Below, in pieces: positions 8,533 through 18,201 of a stretch of DNA of 43,771 nucleotides (position 1 is the stretch's first letter; each line of letters opens with the position of its first letter). Source of the DNA: an uncultured Pelagibacteraceae bacterium (lineage in GTDB: Bacteria; Pseudomonadota; Alphaproteobacteria; Pelagibacterales; Pelagibacteraceae); NCBI GenBank assembly GCA_902537665.1, contig CACBCE010000010.1, positions 1 through 43,771 of the forward strand, read 5' to 3'. The position numbers and the translations under genes were made by a program. The notes beneath the pieces are model-generated. The model had not been told where the DNA came from and made no database searches. It worked only from the letters and a program-made list of their open reading frames with translations.

Positions 8533-8608
8533 TGGCTCCTCGGGCAGGACTCGAACCTGCGACCAATTGATTAACAGTCAACTGCTCTACCAACTGAGCT
8601 ACCGAGGA
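8533..8608 (-). tRNA. tRNA-Asn (anticodon GTT)
   Basis: On the minus strand the gene runs from 8608 to 8533. The acceptor arms are TCCTCGG and CCGAGGA, the D arm is AGCTCAGTTGGTAGAGC, the anticodon loop CTGTTAA has anticodon GTT, and the T arm contains GGTTCGAGTCC. The discriminator G is followed by an encoded CCA (8533-8535). Confidence 0.97.
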
Positions 8609-8657
8609 ATATAAAAAGCAAACTTACTTTTTTTTCTAACTAAAACAAGATTTTTTT

Positions 8658-8731
8658 TGGAGGCAACGCCCGGAATCGAACCGGGATACAAGGATTTGCA
8701 ATCCTCTGCGTAACCATTCCGCCACGTTGCC
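8658..8731 (-). tRNA. tRNA-Cys (anticodon GCA)
   Basis: On the minus strand the gene runs from 8731 to 8658. The acceptor arms are GGCAACG and CGTTGCC, the anticodon loop TTGCAAA gives GCA, the T arm contains GGTTCGATTCC, the discriminator is T, and the CCA is encoded (8658-8660). It lies 49 bases upstream of tRNA-Asn on the same strand, so the two are probably co-transcribed from a promoter in 8732-8854. Confidence 0.97.
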
Positions 8732-8854
8732 TTATGTTTTAGATGATAGCTACATCAGTTTTATATAAAATTTTTAAGATTAGTCTATCAAATAACGTTT
8801 TAATTTGATTATTGTTAATTTAGATTAATAAATTATAAACTAACTATATCCAAG

Positions 8855-11479
8855 ATGAGTGATAAATATATACATTCCAATGTAGAAGATAAGATCTATT
8901 CGTATTGGGAAAAAAATAAACTATTCAAACCTCAAAAAAACTCTAAAAAATTTTCAGTTGTAATTCCGCCACCCAATGTGACGGGAAGTTTACATATGGG
9001 ACATGCTTTAAATAATTCAATTCAAGACATGCTAGTTCGATATTATCGAATGAATAATTATGAAACCTTATGGCAACCAGGCACAGATCATGCTGGGATC
9101 GCTACCCAGGCACTTGTTGAGAGAAAACTTGAAAACGAAAAATTAGATAAAAATACTCTTGGAAGAGAAAAGTTTATAGAGAAGGTTTGGGATTGGAAAA
9201 ATGAATACGGAGATATAATTATTAATCAATTAAAAAAACTTGGCTGTTCATGTGATTGGTCCAGAAATGCATTCACAATGGATGAAAATTTATCAAAATC
9301 TGTAATTAAAGTATTTGTCGAGTTACATAAAAAGAAATTGATCTATAAAGCAGAAAAATTAGTAAATTGGGATACAGTATTAAAAACTGCAATTTCAGAT
9401 TTAGAAGTAGATCAAAGAGAGATGAATTCAAAGATTTACTACATTAGATATCCAATAGAAAAATCATCAGAATTTATCACTATAGCTACTACAAGACCTG
9501 AAACTATGCTTGGGGATACAGCTATTGCAGTTAATCCTAAAGATAAAAGATACAAAAGTTTTGTCGGTAAAACAGTCACGATACCTATTGTAGGTAGAAA
9601 AATTAAAATAATAAAAGACAATTATGCAGATCCAGAACAGGGAACAGGAGCATTAAAGATTACCCCGGCACATGATTTTAATGACTATGATGTAGGACAG
9701 AGAAATAAACTCGAAATAATAAATGTTTTTACTGAAGAGGGTAAAATAAATGAAAATGCACCAAAAGATTATATAGGCTTGGATAGATTTGATGCCCGAA
9801 AAAAAATATTAAATGAACTTAAAGAAAAAGATTATTTTGTTAAAGAGGAAAATATAAAAAATAAAGTTCCTTATGGAGATAGATCTAATTCTGTTATCGA
9901 ACCCTTTTTAACTAAGCAATGGTTTGTTGATGCAAAAAAATTAGCAGTTAAAGCTAAAAAAATTGTTAAAACAAAAAAAACAAATTTTTTTCCAAATAAC
10001 TGGTCTAAAACTTATTTTCAATGGATGAATAATATTGAGCCTTGGTGTGTTTCTAGACAGTTGTGGTGGGGTCATCAAATTCCAGCCTGGTATGGACCTA
10101 ACAATAAAATATTTGTTGCTTTGAATGAAAAAGATGCAAGCAAGCAAGCTAAGAAACATTACAAAAAAGATGTAAAATTAGTTAGAGATCCCGACGTTTT
10201 AGATACTTGGTTTTCTTCTGGTTTATGGCCTTTTGCAACTTTAGGATGGCCAGATAAAAAAGATTTTGTAAAGAAATTTTATCCAACCACAGTTTTAGTC
10301 ACTGGTTTTGATATCATTTTTTTCTGGGTTGCAAGAATGATTATGTTTGGAATGGAATTTCTTAATAAAGAACCTTTTAAAGATATCTATGTTCATGCTT
10401 TAGTAAGAGATGAAAAAGGACAAAAAATGTCTAAATCTAAAGGCAATGTAATTGATCCATTAGACTTAATTGAAAAATATAGTGCAGATGCTTTACGATT
10501 TACTTTACTTTCAATGGCTTCACCTGGAACCGATGTAAAACTCTCTGAAGATAGAGTGAAAGGATATAGGAACTTTTTAAATAAATTGTGGAATGCAAAT
10601 AATTTTTTGATCACAAATAATTGTGATTTTAATAAGATTGATAAAGTTCCTAAAACTAGCTTAAATATCAATAAATGGATTTATTCTGAAATGATAGAAA
10701 TAAAAGATAAAATCCAAAAGAATATAAAAGACTATCGATTTGATGAGGCAGCTAAAAATGCTTATCAATTTGCTTGGCATTCATATTGTGATTGGTATAT
10801 CGAACTTTCAAAAACAATCCTTTATTCAGATGATGAAAAATCAAAAAAAGAGGTAAAAGAGGTATCAGCTTATGTTTTTAAACAAATACTTATTATGCTT
10901 CATCCATTTATCCCGTTTGTTACTGAAGAAATATGGTTAAAAAATAAGTTTGATAAATCGAATAAGAATTTCCTTATGTACAAAAACTGGCCATCAGGAA
11001 AAGTTAAAAAAGACAAATCCCAAAAGGATGTAGAGAAAATCATCAATATTATCTCAGAACTTAGATCGTTTAAAAATGAGCTAAATGTCAGTCCTGGTTC
11101 TTTTGTAGATCTTTCTATGAATAAGATAGCTAAAAAAAATCGATCTTTGATGGACAATAATGAAATAATCTTAAAAAAACTTGGTCGTATCAATAATTTT
11201 TTTGAAAAAGACCAAGATAGACCTTCTGCTACTCTTGTAATTTCAGGTGATATATTCAAGATTTATTTTGATGAAAATGTTGATTTAAGTTTAATCAAAG
11301 AAAATTTACAAAAAAGACAAAATAAATACCAAGATGAATTAGATAAGATTTCACAACGATTATCAAACAAAGGATTTGTCGATAGGGCACCAAAAAATAT
11401 TGTTGAACAAGAAAAAACTAACTATAGTAACTTAAAAAATGATATCAAAAAAATATCTTTAACAATTGAAAGTTTATAA
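8855..11479 (+). CDS. valS: Valyl-tRNA synthetase
   Basis: This is a class I aminoacyl-tRNA synthetase that attaches valine to tRNA-Val and edits mischarged threonine. At 874 residues the length is normal. Visible motifs are [15 protein letters not shown], with the ATP-binding HMGH at residues 47-50; the [10 protein letters not shown] motif of ValS; the editing domain ([12 protein letters not shown]); and KMSKS at residues 524-528. The C-terminus (about residues 815-874) is a charged coiled coil that in this family contacts the tRNA. No clear ribosome binding site precedes the ATG. The stop codon shares its last base with the ilvD start (TAATG), so ilvD is probably translated by coupling. Confidence 0.97.
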   Translation: MSDKYIHSNVEDKIYSYWEKNKLFKPQKNSKKFSVVIPPPNVTGSLHMGHALNNSIQDMLVRYYRMNNYETLWQPGTDHAGIATQALVERKLENEKLDKNTLGREKFIEKVWDWKNEYGDIIINQLKKLGCSCDWSRNAFTMDENLSKSVIKVFVELHKKKLIYKAEKLVNWDTVLKTAISDLEVDQREMNSKIYYIRYPIEKSSEFITIATTRPETMLGDTAIAVNPKDKRYKSFVGKTVTIPIVGRKIKIIKDNYADPEQGTGALKITPAHDFNDYDVGQRNKLEIINVFTEEGKINENAPKDYIGLDRFDARKKILNELKEKDYFVKEENIKNKVPYGDRSNSVIEPFLTKQWFVDAKKLAVKAKKIVKTKKTNFFPNNWSKTYFQWMNNIEPWCVSRQLWWGHQIPAWYGPNNKIFVALNEKDASKQAKKHYKKDVKLVRDPDVLDTWFSSGLWPFATLGWPDKKDFVKKFYPTTVLVTGFDIIFFWVARMIMFGMEFLNKEPFKDIYVHALVRDEKGQKMSKSKGNVIDPLDLIEKYSADALRFTLLSMASPGTDVKLSEDRVKGYRNFLNKLWNANNFLITNNCDFNKIDKVPKTSLNINKWIYSEMIEIKDKIQKNIKDYRFDEAAKNAYQFAWHSYCDWYIELSKTILYSDDEKSKKEVKEVSAYVFKQILIMLHPFIPFVTEEIWLKNKFDKSNKNFLMYKNWPSGKVKKDKSQKDVEKIINIISELRSFKNELNVSPGSFVDLSMNKIAKKNRSLMDNNEIILKKLGRINNFFEKDQDRPSATLVISGDIFKIYFDENVDLSLIKENLQKRQNKYQDELDKISQRLSNKGFVDRAPKNIVEQEKTNYSNLKNDIKKISLTIESL

Positions 11480-13197
11480 TGCGGAAATTTAATAAGAAAA
11501 AATTACCAAGTCGACATACATCTTTAGGACCCGATAGAGCTCCTCACAGATCCTTTTATTATGCAATGGGAGAAACAGAAAAAGATGTTGCGAAACCTTT
11601 TGTTGGAGTTGTATCAACATGGAACGAGGCGGCGCCTTGTAATATAGCCTTAATGAGACAAGCCCAGTCTGTTAAAAAGGGTGTAAGAGCATCAGGTGGA
11701 ACACCCAGAGAGTTTTGTACAATTACCGTAACAGACGGTATTGCTATGGGTCATGAGGGAATGAAATCCTCATTAATATCAAGAGAAGTTATTGCTGATA
11801 GTGCTGAATTAACTGTTAGAGGACACTGTTATGATGCTTTAGTAGGGATTGCAGGTTGTGATAAGTCTTTACCAGGTTTGATGATGTCGATGGTTAGATT
11901 AAACGTTCCAAGTGTATTTATATATGGTGGTTCAATACTACCAGGTAAATACAAAGGGAAAGACGTGACTGTTGTAGATGTTTTTGAAGCGGTTGGAAAA
12001 CATTCATCAGGACAAATGTCTGCAAAAGAATTAAGAAAATTAGAATTAGTTGCATGTCCAACAGCAGGAGCTTGTGGTGGTCAATTTACTGCAAATACTA
12101 TGGCCTGTGTATCTGAAGCAATAGGTTTAGCATTACCTTACTCTGCTGGAACACCAGCGCCATACGAAGAAAGAGATAAATATGCAAAAGCAAGTGGGCG
12201 AATGGTTATGGAATTGTTAGCTAAAAAAATTAAACCAAGAGATATAGTTACAAGAAAAGCTTTGGAAAATGCTGCAACAATTGTTGCTGCAACAGGTGGA
12301 TCAACCAATGCAGGTTTACATCTTCCAGCAATAGCAAATGAAGCAGGTATCAAATTTGATTTAATGGATGTTGCGAAAATATTTAAAAGAACTCCATATC
12401 TTGCCGACTTAAAACCAGGTGGAAAATATGTTGCTAAAGATATGTGGTTAGCAGGTGGGGTACCAATGCTTTTAAAAACTCTTTATGAAGGTGGATATAT
12501 TCATGGAGATTGTATGACTGTAACAGGTAAAACAATGAAAGAAAATTTAAAGGGAATTAAATTTAATCCTAAACAAAAAGTAATGAGATCATTTAAAAAT
12601 CCATTATCTCCAACAGGTGGTGTAGTTGGTTTAAAAGGAAACTTAGCTCCTGAAGGTGGAATTGTTAAAATTGCTGGACTTAAAAAATTACAGTTTACTG
12701 GAAGAGCAAGATGTTTTGATAATGAAGAAAGTGCAATGAAAGCGGTTCAAAGCAGAAAATATAATGATGGTGATGTAATTATTATTAGATATGAAGGACC
12801 CGTTGGTGGACCAGGTATGAGAGAAATGCTTTCAACAACAGGTGCAATTTATGGTCAAGGTAAAGGAGAAAAAGTTGCCTTAATAACTGATGGACGTTTC
12901 TCTGGAGCAACCCGGGGATTTTGTGTAGGTCACGTAGGACCAGAGGCTGCATTAGGTGGACCTATCGCTCTATTAAGGAATGGAGATATTATTGATATTA
13001 ATGCTAAGAAAGGAACAATTAATGTTCGATTAACTAGAGCACAATTAGCTTCAAGAAGACGAAAATGGAAAGCTAGAAAATCTGATTTTGGATCAGGAAC
13101 TCTTTGGAAATACGCACAAACTGTAGGACCTGCATATTTAGGAGCACCAACACATCCAGGTAAGAAAAACGAAGTTAAGGATTATTCAAAAATTTGA
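11479..13197 (+). CDS. ilvD: Dihydroxy-acid dehydratase
   Basis: IlvD dehydrates 2,3-dihydroxy-isovalerate and 2,3-dihydroxy-3-methylvalerate in valine and isoleucine synthesis, using an Fe-S cluster and Mg2+. The 572-residue protein keeps the cluster cysteines C54 (EAAPCN), C127 (AGCDKS) and C199 ([10 protein letters not shown]), and a C-terminal [10 protein letters not shown]-like motif ([21 protein letters not shown]). The related sugar-acid dehydratases are similar, but the N-terminus with the [17 protein letters not shown] stretch points to true IlvD. It starts on the last base of the valS stop, putting valine charging and valine synthesis in one transcript. Confidence 0.93.
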   Translation: MRKFNKKKLPSRHTSLGPDRAPHRSFYYAMGETEKDVAKPFVGVVSTWNEAAPCNIALMRQAQSVKKGVRASGGTPREFCTITVTDGIAMGHEGMKSSLISREVIADSAELTVRGHCYDALVGIAGCDKSLPGLMMSMVRLNVPSVFIYGGSILPGKYKGKDVTVVDVFEAVGKHSSGQMSAKELRKLELVACPTAGACGGQFTANTMACVSEAIGLALPYSAGTPAPYEERDKYAKASGRMVMELLAKKIKPRDIVTRKALENAATIVAATGGSTNAGLHLPAIANEAGIKFDLMDVAKIFKRTPYLADLKPGGKYVAKDMWLAGGVPMLLKTLYEGGYIHGDCMTVTGKTMKENLKGIKFNPKQKVMRSFKNPLSPTGGVVGLKGNLAPEGGIVKIAGLKKLQFTGRARCFDNEESAMKAVQSRKYNDGDVIIIRYEGPVGGPGMREMLSTTGAIYGQGKGEKVALITDGRFSGATRGFCVGHVGPEAALGGPIALLRNGDIIDINAKKGTINVRLTRAQLASRRRKWKARKSDFGSGTLWKYAQTVGPAYLGAPTHPGKKNEVKDYSKI

Positions 13198-14387
13198 TGA
13201 AAATTCGCCCGGTTATTTTATGTGGTGGCGCTGGAACAAGACTTTGGCCAAAAGCTAAAAAACATCAAGCAAAACAATTTATAGATTTTGGTAATTGGAC
13301 TTTGTTGGGTAAAACTTTAGAGAGAGTTAAAGCATCGATATATGATGCTCCAATTATAAGTACTAATGCAAAATATTTAAAACAAGTAAAGCAACACTTA
13401 AAGAAACACAAAATAAGAAAATTTAAGATAGTTTTAGAACCAGCTAAAAGAAATACCGCACCAGCTATTTTAAGTACGGCATTAATAAAGGATATACCTA
13501 GCGAACAACCTTTAATGTTCTTGGCTGCTGATCATTTGATAGAGAAGGTTGCTTTATTTAATAAAGCTATAAAAAAAAACCGAAAGAGACTTAATCATAA
13601 TAATATCTTTATCTTTGGAATTAAGCCCACAATGCCTTCAAGTGAGTTTGGCTATTTTTTAACAAAAAATACTAAAGTAACTAGATTTATAGAAAAACCA
13701 AAAGAGGCTAAAGCTAAACAAATAATTAGTAAAAAAGGTTATTGGAATTCTGGAATGTTTTATTTGAGAAAAGATTCAATAATTAACAATTTTAAGAAAT
13801 ACCAACCAAATATTTACCGAAATTGTAATAAAGCTGTAACAAAAGCAAAATATAAAAGTAATGTGTATTATTTAAACAAACAAGCATTCACCAAAGCAGC
13901 AGCTAAGTCTTTTGACTATGCAATATTAGAAAAAACTAAAGATATAAATGCGATCAAATTAGATATTCCATGGTCTGATTTAGGTTCTTGGAAAGAAATC
14001 TGTAAGATGTATGGAAGAAATAAAAGACAATACTTTAAAAAGAAAAATGTATTTCATAGACCTTGGGGTAGTTATGTAAATCTATTTAATGGTAAGGAAT
14101 TTTTAATTAAAGAATTATATGTAAAACCAAAAGGTATATTAAGTCTTCAAAAACATCATCATAGAGCTGAACACTGGGTAGTTACTCATGGTAAACCTAA
14201 AATTACATTAAATAAGAAATATTTTACAATGAAACCTGATGAAACAATTTTTATTCCATTAGGTGCAATCCATAGAATAGAAAACCCATATAAAAAACCA
14301 GTGAAAATTATTGAAGCACAATTAGGCTCAATTTTAAAAGAAACAGATATTGTAAGATTTCAGGATGTGTACGGAAGAGTAAATTAG
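13197..14387 (+). CDS. manC: Mannose-1-phosphate guanylyltransferase / mannose-6-phosphate isomerase
   Basis: This is a bifunctional enzyme type (ManC/CpsB/XanB/AlgA) that makes GDP-mannose for surface polysaccharides. The N-terminal nucleotidyltransferase domain opens with VILCGGAGTRLWP (GGAGTRLWP at residues 10-18), followed by PAKRNTAPAI and FIEKP. The C-terminal cupin has SLQKHHHRAEHWVVTHGKP and ends near IPLGAIHRIENP. I start at ATG 13197, which overlaps the ilvD stop by one base (TGATG), rather than at the TTG one codon earlier; this gives 396 residues. That is shorter than the usual 460-480, mainly through a shortened linker between the two domains. No other polysaccharide genes are adjacent. 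Confidence 0.9.
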   Translation: MKIRPVILCGGAGTRLWPKAKKHQAKQFIDFGNWTLLGKTLERVKASIYDAPIISTNAKYLKQVKQHLKKHKIRKFKIVLEPAKRNTAPAILSTALIKDIPSEQPLMFLAADHLIEKVALFNKAIKKNRKRLNHNNIFIFGIKPTMPSSEFGYFLTKNTKVTRFIEKPKEAKAKQIISKKGYWNSGMFYLRKDSIINNFKKYQPNIYRNCNKAVTKAKYKSNVYYLNKQAFTKAAAKSFDYAILEKTKDINAIKLDIPWSDLGSWKEICKMYGRNKRQYFKKKNVFHRPWGSYVNLFNGKEFLIKELYVKPKGILSLQKHHHRAEHWVVTHGKPKITLNKKYFTMKPDETIFIPLGAIHRIENPYKKPVKIIEAQLGSILKETDIVRFQDVYGRVN

Positions 14388-14390
14388 TTT

Positions 14391-15548
14391 ATGGAACTTT
14401 TAACATTTGTTTTGTTAATCATAATAGCTATTTTGTTATTTTTTCTTTTAAAAAAAGAAAGAGTCTTAGGTATTAATACTGAAGTTAAAATTGAAGATAA
14501 AAAGTTAGATGAGGATGAAAGTAAGAAATATAGAGAAACTATTTATAATCTTTTAAATTACATTCCAGAGGGAATTATAATTTTAAACAAATCTAAGGAA
14601 ATAATATTTAGCAATAGTTCAGCCAGTAAAAGATTTCAAACAAAGTTGAATGAAAATATAAGTGGTTTTTTAAGAAATCCTGACTTGCTAAGTTCAATTG
14701 AGAAAGCTTTCAATGGAGAAAATTCTAATGATCTTGAAATAGAGCTACGAAACCCTTCAGTTCTTAGAATGAATGTAACAATTTACCAAGATAATAGTAA
14801 TTTATTCTTTGATGAGCCATCTTGCTTGCTTTTTATGAGAGATTTAACAGAATTTCACAAATTTCAACAATTAAAATCAGACTTTGTTGCAAATGTTTCC
14901 CACGAACTTAGAACTCCATTGCAATCTATTAAAATGGGACTTGAGACATTTGAAAATAATGCAGATTTAAAAAAAAACTCAGAAGTTACTAATTTATTAC
15001 CAGTAATGAGCTCTCAATCTGAAAGAATGGAAAATTTAATAAGAGATTTGTTATCTCTATCGAAAATTGAGCTGCAAGAACACATAAGGCCTACACACGA
15101 AATAGATTTAATAGAAGTGCTTAGTTACGTGATGAAGACTTATGAAAACATTGTTAAAAAAGATAACATTAATTTGAATCTGCAAAAAACTGAGAATTTC
15201 AAAATTATTGGTGATCGGGATAAATTAATAGAAATTTTTACTAACCTTATTGATAATTCAATTAAATATAGTGAGAAGGGTAAAGAAATTAAAATCGCCA
15301 CGAAAAAAGAGGGTGATTTAAATATTGTCTCTATATCAGATCAAGGTATAGGAATTCCCAAAGAATTTATTCATAGAATCACAGAAAGATTTTTCACTGT
15401 TGATCCTAGTAAAAGTCGGAGTGTTGGAGGTACGGGTTTAGGACTAGCTATTGTTAAACATCTTGTTTCTCAACATAGAGGCGAAATGATTATTAATAGT
15501 GAGGAAAATCAAGGAACTACTATAGATTTGAAATTTAATTCAATTTAA
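14391..15548 (+). CDS. phoR: Phosphate regulon sensor histidine kinase PhoR
   Basis: PhoR phosphorylates PhoB when phosphate is scarce and is held off by the Pst-PhoU complex. The 385-residue protein has one N-terminal membrane helix (residues 2-22), a PAS-like domain (about 50-155), a HisKA domain with the phospho-acceptor His171 in NVSHELRTPLQS, and a HATPase domain with the N box FTNLIDNSIKYS, ISDQGIGIPKEF and GGTGLGLAIVKH. The single helix without a periplasmic domain is typical of PhoR. It follows manC by three bases, so it is probably expressed with valS-ilvD-manC, and lies just upstream of pstS, the usual alphaproteobacterial place for phoR. Confidence 0.9.
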   Translation: MELLTFVLLIIIAILLFFLLKKERVLGINTEVKIEDKKLDEDESKKYRETIYNLLNYIPEGIIILNKSKEIIFSNSSASKRFQTKLNENISGFLRNPDLLSSIEKAFNGENSNDLEIELRNPSVLRMNVTIYQDNSNLFFDEPSCLLFMRDLTEFHKFQQLKSDFVANVSHELRTPLQSIKMGLETFENNADLKKNSEVTNLLPVMSSQSERMENLIRDLLSLSKIELQEHIRPTHEIDLIEVLSYVMKTYENIVKKDNINLNLQKTENFKIIGDRDKLIEIFTNLIDNSIKYSEKGKEIKIATKKEGDLNIVSISDQGIGIPKEFIHRITERFFTVDPSKSRSVGGTGLGLAIVKHLVSQHRGEMIINSEENQGTTIDLKFNSI

Positions 15549-15567
15549 TTCAACTAAAAAGTTAGCC

Positions 15568-15586
15568 TTTGTAACAAAACTTTAAC
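15568..15586 (+). promoter_or_regulatory. PHO-box-like direct repeat upstream of pstS
   Basis: TTTGTAAC (15568-15575) and ACTTTAAC (15579-15586) form an 8-base direct repeat with an 11-base period, the arrangement PhoB binds (consensus TGTCAT-like repeats, one per helical turn). An AT-rich stretch with possible -10 hexamers (TAATAA, TAAAAT at 15594-15602) follows about 10 bases later, as expected for a PhoB-activated promoter. The pstS leader would then be about 50 bases. Confidence 0.65.
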
Positions 15587-15656
15587 TTTCCTTTAATAAA
15601 ATATTTAAGATTCAGATTTAATTGATGATGCATAACGAATCTAAAAAAGGAGAAAT

Positions 15657-16685
15657 ATGAATAGATTAGTAAAAATTTTATTAGGGTTTCTTTTAGTACT
15701 TAGTTTTACAACAACTAGTCACGCAAGAGATCAAATAAAAATTGTAGGTTCTTCTACTGTTTACCCATATGCTACAGTTGTAGCTGAAAAGTTTGGTAAA
15801 GGTGGAAAATTCAAGACACCAGTAATCGAAAGTACAGGTACTGGTGGTGGAATGAAATTGTTCTGCGCAGGTGTAGGAGCAAATCATCCTGATATAACAA
15901 ATGCATCAAGAGCAATTAAAACTAAAGAAAAAGCTTTATGTGAGAAAAACGGAGTAGCTGAAATTATTGAAATAGTAATAGGCAATGACGGTATTTCATT
16001 TGCACACTCAGTGAATGCTCCAGATGCAGATTTTACAAAAGAACAATTATGGAGAGCTTTAGCATCTAAAGTAGACATTGATGGAAAACTTGTTGAAAAT
16101 CCATATAAAAATTGGAGTGATATAGACTCCAGTCTTCCAAATAAAAAGATTGAAATATTAGTTGCACCTCCAACATCAGGTACTAGAGATGCATGGAATT
16201 CATTAGTTATGGTTAAAGGATGCACTAAAACAGCCAAATCTCTTTATGATGCTGAAGGTAAAAAAGCTAAAAAAGAATGTGCTAAAATTAGGGAAGATGG
16301 ATACGCTGTTGAGGCTGGCGAAAATGATACTTTAATTGTACAAAAACTATCATCTAATCCTGATGCATTTGGTTTTTTTGGTTATAGTTACTTAGTTGCC
16401 AACAAGGATAAAATCAAAGCATCATCTATTAATGGTGTTCAGCCATCATTAGAAGGTATCCAGGACTATTCTTATCCAATTGCAAGACCATTGTTCTTTT
16501 ATGTAAAAAAAGCTCACATTGGAGTAATTCCAGGCATTAAAGAGTTTCTCAAAGAATTTACCTCAAAAAAAGCAATGAGTAACAGAGGTTATTTAGCTGA
16601 AATAGGACTTGTTCCTTTAGCTTCAGATAAATACAAAGTTACTAGAACTGCTGCAGTAGATCTGAATACAATCAAGTTAAAATAA
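15657..16685 (+). CDS. pstS: Phosphate ABC transporter periplasmic binding protein PstS
   Basis: PstS captures inorganic phosphate in the periplasm and hands it to PstCA. Residues 1-23 form a Sec signal peptide (LVKILLGFLLVLSFTTTSHA, then RDQ). Phosphate-ligand motifs are visible: KIVGSSTVYPY near the mature N-terminus, ESTGTGGGMKLFC, and PPTSGTRDAW with the SGTR phosphate loop. At 342 residues the length is normal. The ribosome binding site AAAAAAGGAG is one of the strongest in the window, and codon use is less AT-skewed than in pstCA, both consistent with very high expression. It has its own PHO-box-like promoter and is followed by a strong terminator before pstC. Confidence 0.95.
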   Translation: MNRLVKILLGFLLVLSFTTTSHARDQIKIVGSSTVYPYATVVAEKFGKGGKFKTPVIESTGTGGGMKLFCAGVGANHPDITNASRAIKTKEKALCEKNGVAEIIEIVIGNDGISFAHSVNAPDADFTKEQLWRALASKVDIDGKLVENPYKNWSDIDSSLPNKKIEILVAPPTSGTRDAWNSLVMVKGCTKTAKSLYDAEGKKAKKECAKIREDGYAVEAGENDTLIVQKLSSNPDAFGFFGYSYLVANKDKIKASSINGVQPSLEGIQDYSYPIARPLFFYVKKAHIGVIPGIKEFLKEFTSKKAMSNRGYLAEIGLVPLASDKYKVTRTAAVDLNTIKLK

Positions 16686-16700
16686 GTTTCATTTATCCCC

Positions 16701-16735
16701 AAAAAAAGGCCAGTAATAACTGGCCTTTTTTTTTG
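16701..16735 (+). terminator. Intrinsic terminator between pstS and pstC
   Basis: AAAAAAAGGCCAGT (16701-16714) and ACTGGCCTTTTTTT (16719-16732) form a perfect stem with an AATA loop, the second arm running into a T tract. It lies 15 bases after the pstS stop. The symmetric A and T flanks mean it could act in both directions. It should reduce transcription into pstCAB-phoU-phoB relative to pstS. Confidence 0.92.
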
Positions 16736-16797
16736 ATTCAATCTTAGATTTAATTTGTAATATTTCTGTAACATTAAAAATATATCACTCAGGGCGA

Positions 16798-18201
16798 ATG
16801 AACATCGTTCTAATATTTTTAATCACTATATTTTCTGTCTCTCTGTTTTTCTATGGAAAATCAAAAACTAAAACCATTTCTATAAAAGATAATATCAAAT
16901 TAAATGCTCTACCAAAATTTTATGGTTATTATCTTGTTTTATGGTGTTCAATACCAGCATTAGTATTTTTATTAGTCTGGTCATTATTTGAACCCGTAAT
17001 TATTAAATCTATAATCATTGAAACAGCTGCAAATCAAGGTGCAATTTTTAGCGATAAAAATGAAGCAAATTTAATATATGAAAAAATTAAAGCTATTCAT
17101 TTAGGTACTTATTTTGGAGATATAGACAGTATATTGAGAGAAAGTGCTCTTGCGTATGCAAAATTTATAAATCTTTTTACTAATTCAAAAGTAGTTTTAA
17201 TTTTTGGTATAATTATAGCCTCAGTTATTTACTCTTTAAAAAAAATAAAGAATAATAATAAAGCTAGAGACGATGTGGAAATTATATTAAAAGGTTTATT
17301 GTTTGTATCTTCCTTAATAGCAATTTTAACTACTCTCGGAATAATATTTTCACTACTTTTTGAAAGTATAAAGTTTTTTTCAGTCATTAATGTTTTCGAT
17401 TATTTATTTGGTACAAATTGGAGTCCTCAAAGAGCCTTTGTTAGAGATGCCTCCTCAATAACTGCAGCTGAATTTGAAGAATTAAAAGATGCTTTTGGCT
17501 TTATTCCATTAATTGCAGGTACATCTTTCATAGCTTTTATTGCAATGTTAGTAGCTGTTCCTATTGGTCTATTTTCAGGAATTTACATGGCTGAATATGC
17601 TTCAATTAAAGTAAGAAGAATTTCAAAACCAATTATTGAAATTTTAGCAGGAATACCAACTGTAGTTTATGGTTTCTTTGCTGCATTAACTGTTGGACCT
17701 TTTTTTAGACAAGTAGGTGAAAATTTAGGATTAACTGTTTCATCTGAAAGTGCTTTAGCTGCAGGATTAATTATGGGAATAATGATCATTCCTTATGTTT
17801 CATCTTTATCTGATGACGTAATTAATTCTGTACCACAATCATTAAGAGACGGTTCATATGCTGTAGGAGCCACTAAATCAGAAACAATTAAACAAGTCGT
17901 GATACCTGCGGCTCTTCCAGGGATAATAGGATCAGTTCTATTAGCAGTATCAAGAGCGATAGGTGAAACAATGATAGTTGTCATGGCAGCTGGCCTTGCT
18001 GCAAATCTTACAATTAATCCTTTAGAGTCTACTACAACAATCACAACTCAAATTGTAATGATACTTGTTGGTGACCAGGAATTTGATAGTCCGAAAACTC
18101 AATCTGCTTTTGCTTTAGGACTTACATTATTTATAGCAACATTAATATTGAATTATATCGCTCAAAGAGCAGTCAAAAAATATAGAGAGAAGTATGACTA
18201 A
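16798..18201 (+). CDS. pstC: Phosphate ABC transporter permease PstC
   Basis: This is an inner-membrane permease of the high-affinity phosphate importer. The 467-residue protein is the long alphaproteobacterial form: about 200 N-terminal residues with several membrane helices precede the conserved permease domain. That domain includes IPLIAGTSFIAFIAMLVAVPIG, EILAGIPTVVYGFFA and the EAA-like loop (DGSYAVGATKSETIKQVVIP). E. coli PstC has about 319 residues, so the N-terminal part is extra relative to it but is common in alphaproteobacteria. It overlaps pstA by eight bases. Confidence 0.93.
   Translation: MNIVLIFLITIFSVSLFFYGKSKTKTISIKDNIKLNALPKFYGYYLVLWCSIPALVFLLVWSLFEPVIIKSIIIETAANQGAIFSDKNEANLIYEKIKAIHLGTYFGDIDSILRESALAYAKFINLFTNSKVVLIFGIIIASVIYSLKKIKNNNKARDDVEIILKGLLFVSSLIAILTTLGIIFSLLFESIKFFSVINVFDYLFGTNWSPQRAFVRDASSITAAEFEELKDAFGFIPLIAGTSFIAFIAMLVAVPIGLFSGIYMAEYASIKVRRISKPIIEILAGIPTVVYGFFAALTVGPFFRQVGENLGLTVSSESALAAGLIMGIMIIPYVSSLSDDVINSVPQSLRDGSYAVGATKSETIKQVVIPAALPGIIGSVLLAVSRAIGETMIVVMAAGLAANLTINPLESTTTITTQIVMILVGDQEFDSPKTQSAFALGLTLFIATLILNYIAQRAVKKYREKYD

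Noticed and set aside
10900-11259. 119-codon frame on the minus strand inside valS
   Set aside because: Antisense shadow of the valS C-terminal coiled coil; no ribosome binding site or recognisable product.
13194-13196. TTG start for manC one codon upstream
   Set aside because: The following ATG at 13197 overlaps the ilvD stop as TGATG and gives the usual N-terminus; TTG is less likely. The same reasoning moved phoB from TTG 20916 to ATG 20919 and the argS-nagZ small gene from GTG 30388 to ATG 30391.
15884-16237. 117-codon frame on the minus strand inside pstS
   Set aside because: Antisense to a strongly supported gene and without a ribosome binding site or recognisable domain.
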